Origin: Haplomitrium mnioides
Lineage: Eukaryota > Marchantiophyta > Haplomitriopsida > Calobryales
Direction: 5' to 3'
NCBI GenBank assembly: GCA_049999725.1
Contig: JBNGIS010020328.1
Location: 1 to 41,477 of the forward strand
DNA: 41,477 nucleotides
Shown piece after piece: positions 22,012 through 31,468 of this stretch. The notes beneath the pieces are model-generated. The model was not told where the DNA came from. It did not search any database and saw nothing but the letters and a program-made list of their open reading frames with translations. Position 1 is the stretch's first letter; the number at the start of each line of letters is the position of its first letter. The position numbers and the translations under genes were made by a program.

Positions 22012-22700
22012 TTAGCAACAACCAGAAATTGCCAACAGAATCTTTTCATGTAGCTTTTGTCGAATACCGTCATTGGTTGCTTCATTAAGATGGAATATAT
22101 TATCACTTGCAACCTCCAATATATTTAGTTGATGATCCGGTCTTTGTGACAATGCATCAAGAAGGGTATAGAGCCTTCTTGGCTTGCACTCCAACTTGAC
22201 ATCAAAAATTTGTAGCTGATCTTGCCATTGATGATGACGGGTTGTCACATTTTCTAAGTGAATTGATTGCAACAAACGTTTGTAATTGGTGCACATAAGT
22301 ACATGCTTTCCTAAAAGATAATGTCTCCAAATATTTGTAGCATAAACCATCGCAAATTGCTGTCTACTCCTTGTAGAATAATTTCTCTTTGCTACATTTA
22401 GTCGGCATAACATGAAGGCAATTGGACAAAGTCCATCCTCAAACTCTTGTTATAGCACTGCTCAAATAGCAAAATTAGAGGCATCAAAATCAGCTATACA
22501 ACTTGACTTTGGATCATATGGTTGTAGAATTAGATGAGAAGGTATTGCATTATTGAGTTGTTGAAAAACCTCTTGCTCTTTGGTTGTCTATTGAAACTTT
22601 GCCTCTTTGCTTAGCATATCCATAAGTGGTGGAATAGTATGAGCATAGTAATGGATGAATCTTTGATAAAATCTTGCCAATTCATTGAAATTTCAAACAT
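22012..22700 (-). pseudogene. Gypsy-2 RNase H domain and RT-RNase H connection
   Basis: The frame 22413-22012 contains NYSTRSRQQFAMVYA, WRHYLLGKHVLMCTNYK, HHQWQDQLQIFDVKLE and LLDALSQRPD, the typical RNase H series of gypsy pol (YST...E / WR.YL.G ... TD...L / W...L...D / DALSRRP). The acidic residue expected after YST and the TD aspartate are changed (RSRQQ, TNY). Upstream (22700-22430), in another frame, pieces such as PPLMDM, ILQPYDPKS and CIADFDAS match the connection. It removes RNA from the hybrid in live elements; not here. Confidence 0.7.
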
Positions 22701-22722
22701 CCTTTGCATCAATTGGTGTTGG

Positions 22723-23280
22723 CTACTGTGCAATAGCTTTAGTTTTCTCTTCCTCCATCTTGATGCCCTTTGTAGACACTTTATATCCTAGGTAAGTCAC
22801 CTCTTGCTTCCAAAACTCAAAATTAGACTTCTTGCAATAAAACTTCCAATTGGGTAGTCTTTGCAATACTTCTTTAAGATGCTCACAATGTTCAACTTCA
22901 CTTTTACTAAAGATAAAAATATCGTTCAAAAAAGCCAACACTGACTTATCCAATAAAATATCAAAAACTCGATGCATTTGATCCATGAATATTGGCGGAG
23001 TATTAGTAAAGGCAAATGTAGGAACCTTCTACTTAAAATGCCCATATCTTGTACAAAAAGTTGTCTTTGGCACATCACTTGGCTTGATTGGAATCTACTT
23101 TGAAGATCCAACTTAGAAAAGAGTCGCACACCACTCAATTGATCAAACAAATCATCAATACGAGGTAGAGAGTAGACATTCTTCATTGTTTGATTGTTCA
23201 AACCTTGATAATCTATACAAAGACGAAATCCACCATCTTTCTTTGGTACAAAGAATACCGGAGCTCCCCAAAACAAAGTG
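22723..23280 (-). pseudogene. Gypsy-2 reverse transcriptase
   Basis: The first frame (23276-) reads [37 protein letters not shown] and [11 protein letters not shown], the fingers and palm with the first catalytic aspartate in KLDL. A frameshift near 23100 follows. The second frame (22986-22723) has [19 protein letters not shown] and VTYLGYKVS. The catalytic pair expected as DD in the F/Y-x-DD motif is ND, so even a restored frame would lack activity. About 190 residues of RT are covered. Confidence 0.8.
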
Positions 23281-23859
23281 CTATATTGAAATCCTTCTCA
23301 AGGGGATCCACCGTCAATGTCTTTCAAAGCTTCTCTAATTCTTGTCGTGATAATCGATATATAAGTCGACAACAAGAAGTACTTCATGATATCAACTCAA
23401 TCAGAAAAGACATTCCTCAATCATCTGGTAATCTATTTGGCAAATCCTTGAGAAACACATCCACAAACTCCATCCAAATATCGTCTATCATTGAGGTAGG
23501 TGCACTTTTTCCTCCCTATTTACTCAAGTTTATAATGGGCTTGATCTAAACAACAAAGATATACAACTCTCGCTCCATTGAATTAGAATGATGAATTCAT
23601 TTAGGCTTCTTAACCAATACTGTCAAACATCCTAAACGAATTTCTCATCGTTTAAGGTAACTTGAATCTGTCGTTTTGCCCAATCAAATTGATCTTCAAG
23701 CCAAAACAACCCTAGAATGATATCATATTGTATAAATATAGTAACAAATTGCATAGATTCCGCATACTCTTTTCCAATCATGTGAAGGAATGGTTTTTAA
23801 GAGCAAAACACGTCATGCTTTTGGCCATCAGCCATAGTCACAACACTCCTCTTGATATA

Positions 23860-23960
23860 CCTACATTTTGCTTTGATTATCTTGGCAAAATGTAGTGACA
23901 TAAAGCTTTTAGAACTCTTACTATCTACCAACATTCTACAAGAATGCTCCTCAACCACAC
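23860..23960 (-). pseudogene. Gypsy-2 protease remnant
   Basis: The minus strand reads RMLVDSKSSKSFMS, matching the aspartic protease active site LVDSGSSxxF with Lys in place of the Gly. It lies between gag and RT as expected. 23300-23850 upstream of RT shows no further recognisable domain. Confidence 0.6.
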
Positions 23961-24169
23961 CATCAAGATGGAACAAGATGCTTCAAATTCTTTTTAAAAT
24001 TTTAATTCTATTAGAGCTTGCAAAGTCTTGACTACAATGTTTAAATGGTTGAGGACATGATCTAGCTTCTGTAGCATTAAGTAATAAGTTATGCCACTCC
24101 GCCATGCGTATTGATTCTTCTAATTGAGGAGACTCTTTCATTGTAGCTTCCATTCTCATGCAAAGCTTC

Positions 24170-24700
24170 AATCCCGAACAAAACTGTTTAGTGTTTTTTC
24201 TTCTCTTATATTAGGAATTTGCATAATTATATTATGAAAATGTGCAACAGAGCTTTTCACTGTACCAAGTTGCTTCAATTTGGCCAATTGATCTCTAGCT
24301 ATTTTTTAAACATTTACAATCCTAAATCTTGAAATCATTGTTTTTTTTGAGCTCACACTAAGAAACAATAGGAGCAACAAATCCACATTCTGCTTGTTCT
24401 ATTTGATATCTCCACCAAGTCGTTGCAACTTCTTCTAATTTGACGTGCCACAAATAGAATTCGTCGACTATCTTCTCTAATGTTTCTAGCTTCAAAATAT
24501 TTCTCACAATTGAATATGAAGTTTTCAGATGCACCACAGACCATCTTTCCATCATATGCTTTTGGTGTTGGAAATTGCTCATAACTCTTCTTCTCAAGAA
24601 GTTGTTATTTCTTTTATTCTCACTTCCAAAAGATGTGAAAGATGTTCAAGCCGTTGTTGCATTGCTTGAATCGCCGCCTCTTGATTCTTCATGTAGCTCA
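24170..24700 (-). pseudogene. Gypsy-2 gag
   Basis: From the primer binding site the frame reads MKNQEAAIQAMQQRLEHL (about 24690), a possible coiled coil. Then, in shifting frames at 24597-24353, SENFIFNCEKYFEARNI and LEEVATTWWRYQI match the retrotransposon gag pattern W....E.YF ... A..WW. At least two frameshifts. A fragment at 24171-23983 (LEESIRMAEWHNLLLNATEARSC) may be its tail. Confidence 0.55.
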
Positions 24701-24717
24701 CAAAAAAAAAAAATCGT

Positions 24718-24730
24718 AGCTCTGATACAA
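24718..24730 (-). promoter_or_regulatory. primer binding site of Gypsy-2 (initiator Met tRNA type)
   Basis: The minus strand reads TTGTATCAGAGC directly after the LTR end TTTTACA. It resembles the TGGTATCAGAGC complement of the initiator Met tRNA 3' end with one change. Confidence 0.7.
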
Positions 24731-24731
24731 A

Positions 24732-25093
24732 TGTAAAAGAACTCAAGGACCAAATCCAAATGAGTAAGAACTCATAGTGAACTCTAGTAGAGTTCTTTAA
24801 CCAAATATCAATAAGGCAAGCAAAAGCCAAACAATAAAAAAACCCAAGTGATTGGAGAGAAACTCCATAATGAGAAGTGGAGACACAACATTTCTATTTG
24901 TACAAGAGAAGAAGGTGTTATTCATCTTTCTTCACTTACAAGTTACTACTAATTTCAACCTTTAAAGCTCTAAAAGTAGCTTTGAAGATAAGTAATCTTA
25001 TGTCAATTCAACCTTATAAATAACCGTTTACCACTTCATTCACTCCTCTCTATTTTCTTATAAATAGCACAATATCATACTTGTACTATTATA
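24732..25093 (-). repeat. 5' LTR of Gypsy-2
   Basis: It starts TGTAAAAGAACTC on the plus strand, next to the primer binding site, and matches the solo LTR at 19430-19984. Similarity ends after cttgtactatta. The expected TACA end is TATA here. A TATA-like ttataaatagcac lies near 25060-25072, conserved in both copies. Confidence 0.65.
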
Positions 25094-26082
25094 TCTTTCT
25101 TCCAAGAGCTGCACGAATGGCTTGCTATTCGAGTATTTTGATACAATATCTTCTCAAATAAAATCACCCCATATAAGAATTGATTAGTGTTGGGAGACGT
25201 GAACAACCACTCACAATAGGCTTGACTATTGATCTATGAGTTTTCAATTTTGATGCTTTGGAACCGTTTGCCAATCGTAGATGTGCTATTGTTTGCTTCC
25301 AAGATACATTTCACAAGAGACACAAGGTAATTTGTTGTTCTTATCAACTCATCAGATGCACGAGATTAGTTCCATGCATACTTGCTGCTATAGGATGTCA
25401 TTCTAGTTTTGAGGAGTCTGTCTATTTCTTGTAGCATATTCGTTAATAGTTGTTTTCGATAAGTTTCTTATTATTGTTGAGATCATGTCTAGTAGGGAGG
25501 TTGATGTTTCTGGTAGTCGTAAAGCCATTATAAATTATATGAAGTTTTGTTTGAGGAAGGCTTTGCAGAAAATTCACGCAAGATTGGTGCGCGAATTGGA
25601 GAAAATGTTCTAGAACATAGTATTAGTAAACGAAGTCGAACCATGATTGGATTTTAGAATAAAAATAACAAAATAACTACTATTAAAATAAAAATTCATA
25701 ATTGAAGAGTGAAAGAGGGATCAAGATGTGTGAGAATAACTAGATGTTCTTATAGTGAGAGTAGTTTAATGTTCTTATAGCAAGAGTAGATTAGTGTAGT
25801 ATGAACAAAGCTACTACTATATCTTATATCTTAACATTGCTGTTGTATAGCATTGGAGTAAGTAATGATGATATTAAATAATTTGCCATCAATTTTGACT
25901 GATATATTTATTGTAGAAAAGAAATTGTTTACTAAACAAAAAGCACATTGGAAATTTCAAATGGAAAAATAAACTTTATTATGTCATGTTTCTTTTACAG
26001 CTTTGATGTAGAGAAATTTCATTCGATAATTAGTGCCTTTTAACCGTGGTTTGTTGAATTCACCAGGCAAATAAAGTTGACA
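25094..26082. other. region upstream of the PDAT gene
   Basis: No gene is well supported. A direct repeat of atgttcttatag plus agagtag occurs twice near 25743-25790. I could not place a confident TATA box or start of transcription for PDAT. Confidence 0.4.
25485..25613 (+). CDS. possible small ORF, 42 aa, basic
   Basis: An ATG at 25485 opens a 42-residue frame starting [10 protein letters not shown] and ending LVRELEKMF, followed by TAG. It is Lys/Arg-rich and probably helical. Nothing in it matches a family I know and its GC content is not unusual. It may be a fragment of an old gag or chance. Confidence 0.15.
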   Translation: MSSREVDVSGSRKAIINYMKFCLRKALQKIHARLVRELEKMF

Positions 26083-26553
26083 ATGTCTCTGTTTCGTAAG
26101 TCTTATTACGAAGAGAACGTTATTACGAAGAGAACAAAACGTGGTACTGTTATCCCCAAACGAGCAAGAATGGAACACGCGTCGTCTGTCGGGACCATGG
26201 TCTCCGGGAACGATAGTGTACAAGTCTCTCATTATCAAAAAGGAATTATTGGACAGAAAGGAGAGCGGAGCGGGGGGCGGACGCTTGCAATTCCGAGGAA
26301 GCTGAAGATATGCTGCGGCGGAGGAAGGCAGAGGTGTCGGCAGACTCAGGTGCAGCAGCGCCGGAGAAGTTGGAGACGAAACATTCTGGTGAAATTAAGC
26401 TTGCCAATGCTTCTGCTGATCGGAAGAAAAGCAGTCAGGGCCGGCGTTGGCGTTGTTTGGATAATTGTTGCTGGCTCATCGGGTATATTTGTGTTAGCTG
26501 GTGGATTCTATTGGTGCTGTATAATGCACTTCCTTCCCTTCCACAATACGTAA
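26083..26553 (+). other. possible upstream ORF overlapping the PDAT start
   Basis: ATG at 26083 (MSLFRKSYYEE) opens 156 codons to a stop at 26553, in another frame from PDAT and overlapping its first 80 codons. The overlapping part is a shadow of PDAT. The upstream part is highly basic. If the transcript starts before 26083 this frame could lower PDAT translation, but the transcription start is unknown. A 17-bp tandem repeat (ttattacgaagagaacg, 26103-26135) lies at its beginning. Confidence 0.25.
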
Positions 26554-26749
26554 CGGAAGCTATCAACGGTCCCATCCCTGATTCTCCAGGCGTAAAGCTA
26601 GCCAAGGAAGGCCTGCAAGTGCGACATCCGGTGGTGTTTGTGCCAGGCATAGTGACCGGAGCCCTTGAGCTGTTTGAGGGGCAGCCGTGCTCCGAAGGAT
26701 TATTTCGCAAGCGCCTCTGGGGTGGCACATTTGGTGAAGTTTATAAAAG
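26310..26749 (+). CDS. PDAT: phospholipid:diacylglycerol acyltransferase (PDAT), exon 1
   Basis: PDAT moves an acyl group from the sn-2 position of phospholipids to diacylglycerol, giving triacylglycerol and a lysophospholipid, at the ER. The exon codes 146 residues plus two bases. Start: first ATG after an in-frame stop at 26214; MLRRRK fits the family. Residues 1-45 are charged and face the cytosol. One membrane segment, about 52-71 (CCWLIGYICVSWWILLVLYN), then PQYVTEAINGPIPDSPGVKL and the lipase-like core HPVVFVPGIVTGALE (106-120) and LFRKRLWGGTFGEVYKR. These match plant PDAT1 closely. The donor AAAAG|GTGCGG splits the Arg codon, as in other plant PDAT genes. No damage is visible. Confidence 0.92.
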
Positions 26750-28347
26750 GTGCGGTGTCTTCCACGCTGAGATCGAAGAGCCTGAGAGAATTTGTGATAA
26801 TTGGAGTTCTACTTAATTTGTTTTCTGTGGAGACAGATTCTTTCAGTGTTGAATCAATCTCTCGAAAGTAGCTTCCCTTCCACATTCCGCTGGTCAGCTT
26901 CACCACAAGGGTGCTTACCAAATTTGGGCGTAGAGTTTAAGGCACAGGCAGGCTCTAAAACACCTTTGTGTGTACCAACCCAGCAAATAGTATAGTCACT
27001 AGCACTGTATCGACAGAGTTATCTAAGTTTGTCCCAGTCTATGGTTACTTGTTTCTCGTGAGGGCTTCCAACCTCCATGTGCTTCGGTTTGAAACACGTT
27101 GGTTGAGGAGATCCTTGGTGTGCATCTGATGGTGGGTTGGAAGCAAACAACCCAGGCTGCTTCTGCGTGAAACAGAAGAGAGGCTGATATTTTGTCATAC
27201 TTGCAAAATTTTTTCCTTAGACTATAGAAGTTTACTTAAGAATCTGTAAACCCACATTCCTGCTTGTAAGCTTGGTAGTAATTTAGGGTCTCTGTATCCA
27301 AGTGAAATTACAGCCTAAGCCTCAGAGAAAATCAAAGTAATCAGGCAAAATAGTTGCTCACCTCATGTAGCTTCCCATCCCCAGTTTGAAGCACATAGCA
27401 AACGGTAGCACGAGATGGATTTTGCCCTTTGATTGACAAGGAAAACCTAACAACTGTTAACTAGCATATCTGAGCTGAAGGATCTTCCTAATTTTGAAAA
27501 CCTGTCGGTAAAGTAGCTGAAATAACTAATTCAAAAATTGAAAGATCAGTATCCACAGCATTAGTTGTCTCTTGTCTGGAAAGGTTAATGGTGTATAATG
27601 GCAGTTAGATAGTGTCAAGCCTAATGTGGTGGCTTTTTCTTATATCAAAATCTTTATTCAGGCTTAGTTGTTTGACTGGCACTAGTGCTTATAGAGTGCT
27701 CCTCCTGGAAGTTAGCTTGTGCTCAGATTTGTGATATTGTAGTGCCAACGTTTAGGGACAGAGTATGGTATGGTAGTTGGATTGATAGTTGTTTTGGCTC
27801 AATGAAACCCAATGTCACATCTTTCATTTCAATTAAGATTTGTATGTGTGTACAAGCTCAGTGAACACCAATGTAAACCGGGATGATGGTGTACAGGAAC
27901 CATGTCTTGTCAAGAGGATTAAACATTTTATAGATACAGTTGGTTCATCAGTGAGATAGTTAGCAGTATTCCCTTAAAATTGGTAGTGAGACACACATTA
28001 ATCGATACCATGACTTGTGTTGATGGAGAATGTTGGCATAACTATAGAATGGTATTGCTCTACTATTTAGCTACATCCAGAGATGGGCAAGTGGACTAGT
28101 AGTTTCATATTCTCTTGATGGAAACTATGTTAGTGGTGGGAACTAATTTAGCAATCATATACTAGGGAGAATTCCAAGTGTATAAAATTTTGTTAGAGGT
28201 GTCTGTTATAAGAAGCGCATGGGTTTCTTGTTGTGGACTCTATGACCTGACTATAACCTACAGGTAGGCAGGACTAAGATGTAGTATTTGCTTAAGGTGA
28301 GTGTTTTCTACGTGAGTTCAAAGGATGGGTTGCTGCCTGTTTGACAG
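26750..28347 (+). other. PDAT intron 1
   Basis: 1,598 bp from GTGCGG to TTTGACAG. It is AT-rich. I see no gene or recognisable repeat in it. Joining its flanks restores Arg-Pro and the PDAT frame. Confidence 0.85.
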
Positions 28348-28570
28348 GCCGTTTTGCTGGATGGATCATATGCGGCTGAATAACGAGACAGGTTTAGACC
28401 CTCCTGGTGTGCGTGTTCGAGCTTCTTCAGGCTTGTCTGCAGCTGATTACTTTGCCCCTGGCTACTATGTTTGGGCAGTTTTGATAGAGAATTTGGCTCG
28501 GATAGGTTATGATGAACGAAATATGTACATGGCAGCCTATGATTGGCGTCTGTCATTTCAAAACACTGAG
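28348..28570 (+). CDS. PDAT: phospholipid:diacylglycerol acyltransferase (PDAT), exon 2
   Basis: The exon begins with G, completing the split Arg codon, then 74 codons: PFCWMDHMRLNNETGLDPPG, VRVRASSGLSAADYFAPGYY, VWAVLIENLARIGYD, MYMAAYDWRLSFQNTE. AAYDWRLS is the motif conserved in LCAT/PDAT enzymes near the substrate site. The donor GAG|GTATGT is ideal and leaves phase 0, as expected before the exon that holds the Ser of the catalytic triad. With exon 1 it gives about 221 of some 670 residues. The Ser, Asp and His triad and the C-terminus are not in the window. Confidence 0.92.
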
Positions 28571-29550
28571 GTATGTGGGTGTCAGCAATAGTTGATATGG
28601 GTTGACTTCAAATTTTTGTAGAAACGAGGTATTCTATACAATTGAGATTGAGTGAGTTGTGCTTTCATTACATTGCACTGATGTCACACTGACATAGAAC
28701 AAAGAAAGTGTTGGAACCTCATTTGAGTACTCTGATTTTTGACAATGCAACTTGTTCAAATGGCAACAAAATTGATATTTACAACTGTGATATAGTAAAT
28801 GAGCAGTACTGACATTATTTTGGTCTCGTGGATTTCATGTTTGTAAATCCTACTCAATGGTTAAGCTTATTGGTCATTTGTTTAGAATGTCACTATATTC
28901 TGCCCATCTTCAGAAAGAAAAGGCTCATGAAGTTTCACATCCTCAACCTATAGTGCTTTCATGAGTTTTATGAGTTCTGCACCAATGAAAGAAACTGGAT
29001 TCTTATCACGAACTAAGCTAATGAACAGTGACTAGACTTTTAGTGTAAATTATGATGGACCAACAATTTTGCATTTTGTTTCTGGGTAGAGTGTGTTGAA
29101 TATGTGAAGGCATGATTTTGGTAGTTAGTTATTTTGTGATTACTGACAATGAGCTCTGGAGGATCCTCCACACAGTGGCAAGGAAGAGGAATCCTTGGGT
29201 TTAAGCTAGCACAAAATGTACTCTTGAATATTTGAGGCATACTTTAGTTTATGTTAAGGAATATTCTTGCATCTTGAGTCACTTCTGCAAAGTGACAGAA
29301 ACGTGGGAAAATAGTTTTGCTATTAGCATAATATACATCTACAGCTAGGGACTGGCAAAGGCTATTATTTTGTCCATACTGTTGATCTAACCGAAAAGAA
29401 ATTAAAACCTTTAAACTCATGGTGATAGAAATCTGGATGAGAAAACAAGACCTTTATAAATAGATTCTCAGACTAGATATTCTGCTGCAATGAAGCTGTG
29501 GTAGAGGGTGTGTTGAAGGTCATAGATATAAGCACCTGATGACGAAGCCA
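28571..29550 (+). other. start of PDAT intron 2 (no exon 3 found)
   Basis: Starts with a consensus donor. I looked for exon 3 (expected to begin near Arg-Asp-Gln and to include the lipase PHSMG element) and did not find it here or further right. This stretch looks like single-copy intron DNA up to about 29550, where an LTR fragment begins. Confidence 0.6.
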
Positions 29551-29919
29551 GAAATGAATGATGTGGCAAGCTGATGCTTGAGAGTCGACAGATTTTGATT
29601 CGTTTGGATTCTTGGTGGAGTGCTATGCATCATGATGATTGAGTTTTCCGTTTAAATCCGGAAAGTGGCAGAAACTCAGTACAAAGATTGGTCAGGATCT
29701 GCTGTCAGGAATTGACTAAACCAGCAGGAAGTTGTGGAAGCTTGTCACTGCTACACATGATGAGGCTGAATAGTCTGAAACTTTGTGTCTGACACCACAT
29801 TGTCAAGGCTGCACTCTATGCGGGCACAGTTGTGATATGTGTAGGTTTTTCCTAGACTATTGCAGCTTCCATTTAAGTGTTGTTGTGGTTAGTTTTGCTC
29901 TCCACAACTTCATAACTAA
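29551..29919 (-). mobile_element. LTR-A fragment 1 at the 3' end of the copia element
   Basis: 369 bp matching the first half of LTR-A (34738-35435), reading on the minus strand from TTAGTTATGAAG. The right edge is at the LTR terminus, joined directly to the RNase H frame at HIDVQYHY. The left edge, at gaaatgaatgatg, is internal to the LTR. It may be what remains of the 3' LTR; the polypurine tract and pol C-terminus are missing. Confidence 0.6.
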
Positions 29920-30163
29920 TAGTGGTACTGAACATCAATGTGCTTTGTCCTTTCATGTAACCTTGGGTTGTGAACCAGTGCAATAGCACTCTGGTTATCA
30001 CAAGGTAGCAGGCTGCACAAACCCAAGGTCAGATAATAAATGTCTCACCCAAACAGCTTCAGCAGATGCTCTGAAGAGGGCCATATATTCAGCTTCTGTA
30101 CTTGAAAGGGCAACAGCTTTCTGTTTCTTACTTTCCCATGATATGGCTGCTTTAGACCCTAAA
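29920..30163 (-). pseudogene. copia RNase H, C-terminal part
   Basis: The frame 30163-29998 has GSKAAISWESKKQKAVALSS, TEAEYMALFRASAEAVWVRH and LLSDLGF, classic copia RNase H. After a one-base frameshift near 30000 it goes on as CDNQSAIALVHNPRLHERT and KHIDVQYHY. It stops at the LTR-A fragment; the final FIRE-like stretch is gone. Confidence 0.8.
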
Positions 30164-30434
30164 CCGTTACTTCCGGAAAGTGGCAGAAACTCAGTACGAC
30201 GATTGATCAGGACCTGCTGTCGGGAACTGACGAAACCAGCAGGAAGTTGTGGCAGCTTGTCACTGCCACACATGATGAGGCCGAATAGTCTGAAACTTTG
30301 TGTCTGACACCACAGAGTCAAGGCTGCACTCTATGCGCACACAGTTGTGATATGTGTAGGTTTTTCCTAGACTATTGCAGCTTCCATTTAATTGTTGTTG
30401 TGGTTAGTTTTGCTCTCCACAACTTTATAACTAA
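30164..30434 (-). mobile_element. LTR-A fragment 2 inside the RNase H domain
   Basis: 271 bp nearly identical to the first part of LTR-A, in the same direction. It begins (minus strand) with TTAGTTATAAAG right after the codons for GYCFLI and ends near AAGTAACGG. Removing it rejoins the two RNase H halves. There is no clear target duplication; both edges show only 3-4 bp of shared sequence. Confidence 0.7.
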
Positions 30435-30437
30435 TAA

Positions 30438-30668
30438 GAAAGCAATATCCAGTTGTGGATGTTCTTGAGTCCATATCTCCTGCAAAGTCAAAATCACAAT
30501 ATCCATACAAAGGGAATGGAGTATCTGTGCAGTGGTAGCAAACACCAATGTTATGTGTCCTCTTCAGATATCGCAGTATCCTTTTAACTGCAGTCCAGTG
30601 CTTTGGACCTGGATTGTGCATTTACTGTGCAACTGTGCTGACTGCATAAGAGATGTCAGGACGTGTGC
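30438..30668 (-). pseudogene. copia RNase H, N-terminal part
   Basis: Frame with HNPGPKHWTAVKRILRYLKR, PLYGYCDFDFAGDMDSRTST and TGYCFLI. The first RNase H aspartates (Y.D.D.AGD.D) are present. A stop and a frame change separate it from RT near 30660. Confidence 0.8.
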
Positions 30669-30671
30669 AGA

Positions 30672-31454
30672 TCATGGCCCACATAAGCCAACAGCACTAG
30701 AGTAAGGTACAGACTGCATCATGTGTTTGTCACTGTCACTTACAGGACAGTCTTCCTTACTCAGACATGTTCCTGGATCAACTGGGCTGCTTATTGGCTT
30801 GCAATCTAGCATGTTGAACCTATCCAGGACTTCAAGAATATATCTTTGCTGTGAGAGATGTATCCACCCTGAGGTTCTGTTTCTGGTAATCTCCATCCCA
30901 AGGCAGTAGTGGATCTCACCCATGTCTGTCATCTCAAAACCTTGAATCAATGAGCTCTTAATCTGTGTCAGCAACATCATGTCACTGCTGGCAAGAACAG
31001 TATCATCAACATATAAGGCAAGTATCACCAGACTTGACTCTCTTTGGTATAGGTAGACATTAGAGTCTGCTCCTGACTTATGGAACTTCAGTTCTATCAG
31101 GAAGGAGTCCATCTTCTGGTACCATAAGCGAGAGGATTGCTTCAATCCATAAAGTGCCTTATTCAACATAAAAGTTGTGCCCTCAGATTCATGACCATCT
31201 ACTCCTTCTGGGATGGTCATGTAGAAGTCTTCCTCTAACACCCCATTTAGAAATGCAGTTTTAACATCCAACTGATGGACTTCATAGTTATACTGTGCAG
31301 CAAGAGCAAGAATCACACGAATTGAAGTAATCTTGACCACAGGTGAATACGTTTCTGTGTAGTCAACTCCATTTATTTGTGTGAAACCTTTAGCAACTAA
31401 TCTTGCCTTGTATCTGCTGACAGTGCCATCAGGGCCCCGAATCTCCACCTGCAG
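30672..31454 (-). pseudogene. copia reverse transcriptase
   Basis: 258 open codons: YKARLVAKGFTQINGVDYTE, VHQLDVKTAFLNG (first catalytic Asp), LNKALYGLKQSSRLWYQK, ALYVDDTVLASS (YVDD pair intact) and GEIHYCLGMEI. It is open over its whole length, so the copia is fairly young, but it has lost its upstream connection: the LINE at 31469 cuts pol just before it and the frame changes at 31440. Confidence 0.85.
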
Positions 31455-31468
31455 CCAACAGCCTTTCT
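31455..31468. repeat. target-site duplication of the LINE in copia (near copy)
   Basis: ccaacagcctttct, next to the poly-T of the inserted LINE; matches 32428-32441 with one difference in 14. Confidence 0.8.

Larger units (their letters stand above)
22012..25093 (-). mobile_element. Gypsy-2: degraded Ty3/gypsy element (5' LTR, gag, PR, RT, RNase H)
   Basis: On the minus strand the order is 5' LTR (25093-24732), primer binding site (about 24730-24718), gag (24700-24170), protease (about 23960-23860), RT (23276-22723) and RNase H (22413-22012). Integrase and a paired 3' LTR were not found; the related LTR at 19430 has its own target duplication. Stops and frameshifts are frequent and active-site residues are lost. 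The 5' LTR end is about 1.2 kb upstream of the PDAT start codon, pointing away from it. Confidence 0.75.

Noticed and set aside
19430-25093. 19430-19984 and 24732-25093 as the two LTRs of one Gypsy-2 copy
   Set aside because: The left one has its own near-match 5-bp target duplication, and no integrase or polypurine tract is seen before it, so a solo LTR is the simpler reading.
26435-26728. 97-codon minus-strand frame over PDAT exon 1
   Set aside because: Shadow of the PDAT coding sequence.
28571-29550. PDAT exon 3
   Set aside because: No stretch reads as the expected Arg-Asp-Gln start or the PHSMG lipase element in any plus frame.
30164-30434. LTR-A fragment 2 as a true intron of copia pol
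   Set aside because: It has GT and AG ends and would keep the frame, but it is a piece of the LTR found complete at 34738-35435; copia pol is not normally spliced there. Kept only as a test.
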